Source: Bog-756 sp963812885 (GTDB lineage Bacteria; Actinomycetota; Acidimicrobiia; Acidimicrobiales; RAAP-2). Taken from it: a stretch of 64,000 nucleotides of DNA. Position numbers and translations under genes: made by a program. The stretch lies in NCBI GenBank assembly GCA_963812885.1, contig CAWEWZ010000008.1:1-64000 (forward strand), given 5' to 3'. This document shows positions 62,995 through 64,000 of this stretch, in pieces. Numbering within the stretch: position 1 is the first letter of the stretch; each line of letters opens with the position of its first letter. A model generated the notes under the pieces. That model did no database searches and was not told where the DNA came from. It was given only the letters and a program-made list of their open reading frames with translations.

Positions 62995-64000
62995 CGCGCC
63001 GGCTCCTTCGCCTGGGCGCCGACCGAGACCGGCGTGCCCGTACCTTCCTCGGCCAGCGTGTGCCGCAGGTCGTCGTTGTCGGTCCGGCGGGCCCAGTTGT
63101 GGAAGGGTTCGTCCGACCGCCGCTCGGCCTGGTACCGGCGCACCACCCGCAGGAGGGCGTCGGGAACGTCGTTGACCGGCCGGGCGTGCTCGATCCAATC
63201 GATGAATCCGGCGTCGGCGCCGAGCGATCCGCCCAGGCCGATGTCGACCGCCTCGGCCAGGTGGTTGCCCACGTGGGCCACCTCGCCCCGGAAGCCGATG
63301 TCGGCGATCTGGGGCTGGGCGCAGCTGGCTGAGCAACCCGAGAAGTGCATCCTGATGACCCCGGCATCCTCCTTGGGCCCGGAGCGCCCCCCGGGGGTCG
63401 GTGCCGCGCCCACCGGCTCGCCGGCCAGCTGGTCGTCGAGGAACCGGGCCCACTTCACGGCGCGCTCCTTGGTCTCGACGATGGCGTACCGGCAGAACTC
63501 GGACCCGGTGCAGGCCACCACCCCCCGGGTGAAGGGCCCGGGGTAGGGCGAGTATTTCTGCAGCAGGTCTTCGGACAGCATGGCGTCGATGCGGTCCTCG
63601 GGCACCCCGGTGAAGGTGATGTTCTGGTCGGTGCCGATGCGCACCGTGCCGTCGCCGTAGGTCTCGGCGATGCGCGCCGCCTCCACCAGTTCGAGACCGT
63701 TCATCCGGCCGACCGGCACCGAGCACCCGACATAGAAGAGACCCTCCCCCTTCTGAGGATGGACGCCCACGTGGTCGCCCCGGTACCGGCGGGTCAGGTC
63801 CTCACCGGAAGGGGCCAGGTCGAACCGGGTCCGGGCAGCCAATTGCTCGCGGAAGCCCTCGGGCCCGAGCTCCTGGACCAGGTAGCGCATGCGGGCCAGG
63901 CCTCGATTCTCGCGGTTGCCGAGCTCGCCGAAGACCTGGGCGATGGCCCGGGTGATCTCGACGGCCTGGTCCTGACGGACGAAGACGTCGATGTCCGAGG
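62991..64000 (-). CDS. ferredoxin-type nitrite/sulfite reductase (partial, runs off right edge)
   Basis: The C-terminal 335 residues of a siroheme/4Fe-4S reductase. The cluster and siroheme Cys motifs are complete: VACTGSEFCRYAIVETKERA (C-x5-C) and FSGCSASCAQPQIADIGFRG (C-x3-C). RIGTDQNITFTGVPEDRIDA and MRYLVQELGPEGFREQLAAR precede them. It ends AEEGTGTPVSVGAQAKEPAR at 62991. The N-terminus is outside the window. Either nitrite or sulfite could be the substrate. Coupled by ATGA to the FrhB-like gene, which may be its electron donor. Confidence 0.88.
   Translation of the reverse strand, partial: SDIDVFVRQDQAVEITRAIAQVFGELGNRENRGLARMRYLVQELGPEGFREQLAARTRFDLAPSGEDLTRRYRGDHVGVHPQKGEGLFYVGCSVPVGRMNGLELVEAARIAETYGDGTVRIGTDQNITFTGVPEDRIDAMLSEDLLQKYSPYPGPFTRGVVACTGSEFCRYAIVETKERAVKWARFLDDQLAGEPVGAAPTPGGRSGPKEDAGVIRMHFSGCSASCAQPQIADIGFRGEVAHVGNHLAEAVDIGLGGSLGADAGFIDWIEHARPVNDVPDALLRVVRRYQAERRSDEPFHNWARRTDNDDLRHTLAEEGTGTPVSVGAQAKEPAR

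Overview
The window is high-GC DNA from an actinobacterium. The mycothiol-dependent nitroreductase-type protein, a coenzyme-F420-type (FrhB) dehydrogenase next to a siroheme reductase, frequent GTG starts, ATGA gene overlaps and several CoA-ester degradation genes suggest an Acidimicrobiia-like lineage, but the order is inference. At least 25 genes carry a clean one-base frame change inside an otherwise conserved protein (positions are given per gene), often in short homopolymer runs. The spread over housekeeping and accessory genes alike points mainly to uncorrected sequencing or assembly indels, so most broken genes here are probably intact in the cell.

Layout. 1-34.7 kb is ordinary chromosome: tRNA-Arg(CCU); an Old Yellow Enzyme and CysQ; a thioesterase and an N-acyl-D-amino-acid-type amidohydrolase; small membrane proteins; a YgjP-type metalloprotease; a cysteine dioxygenase-rhodanese pair; a DMT transporter; an exonuclease and a metallophosphoesterase. 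At 11.3-20.9 kb lies a divergent acyl-CoA degradation locus with an MFS transporter, two acyl-CoA dehydrogenases, a two-subunit MaoC hydratase, a CoA-transferase, an HMGS-like/OB-fold protein and a thiolase, around a CTGAC-C-GTCAG palindrome. It resembles steroid side-chain degradation clusters. Then follow a TenA/PqqC-like protein, a SepX/GlpR-like protein, a SET-domain protein, an ABC ATPase, a HAD-SDR-SRPBCC run, an APH-like kinase, an ECF sigma factor with a PASTA-domain membrane partner, and a GntR regulator with a divergent membrane-anchored protein.

34.8-58.6 kb is accessory. A 19-bp sequence identical to the 3' end of ychF (58571-58589) recurs in direct orientation at 38896-38914, with degenerate copies at 38281 and 34847, and a tyrosine-integrase remnant ends 10 bp before the ychF copy. 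I read this as an island (about 19.7 kb), possibly built on older insertions, attached at the ychF 3' end. It holds an IS21-like and an IS1380-like remnant, GNAT and cupin proteins, ExoD, a universal stress protein and DUF4389 protein. Its main cargo is a one-strand run: ferric-reductase-like flavoprotein, FMN-binding protein, ApbE, a phosphodiester-glycosidase-like lipoprotein, a histidine kinase/response regulator, a secreted protein, and a P1B-5-type metal ATPase whose C-terminus is a hemerythrin domain. This looks like a flavin-linked redox plus metal-export island. A complete IS element with inverted repeats and a TTAG duplication lies at 35.3-36.9 kb.

58.6-64 kb returns to chromosome: ychF, an EthD-domain protein, a carboxymuconolactone decarboxylase-like protein, a small protein, and an FrhB-type ferredoxin/flavin subunit translationally coupled to a nitrite/sulfite reductase that runs off the right edge, a possible split F420-dependent reductase.
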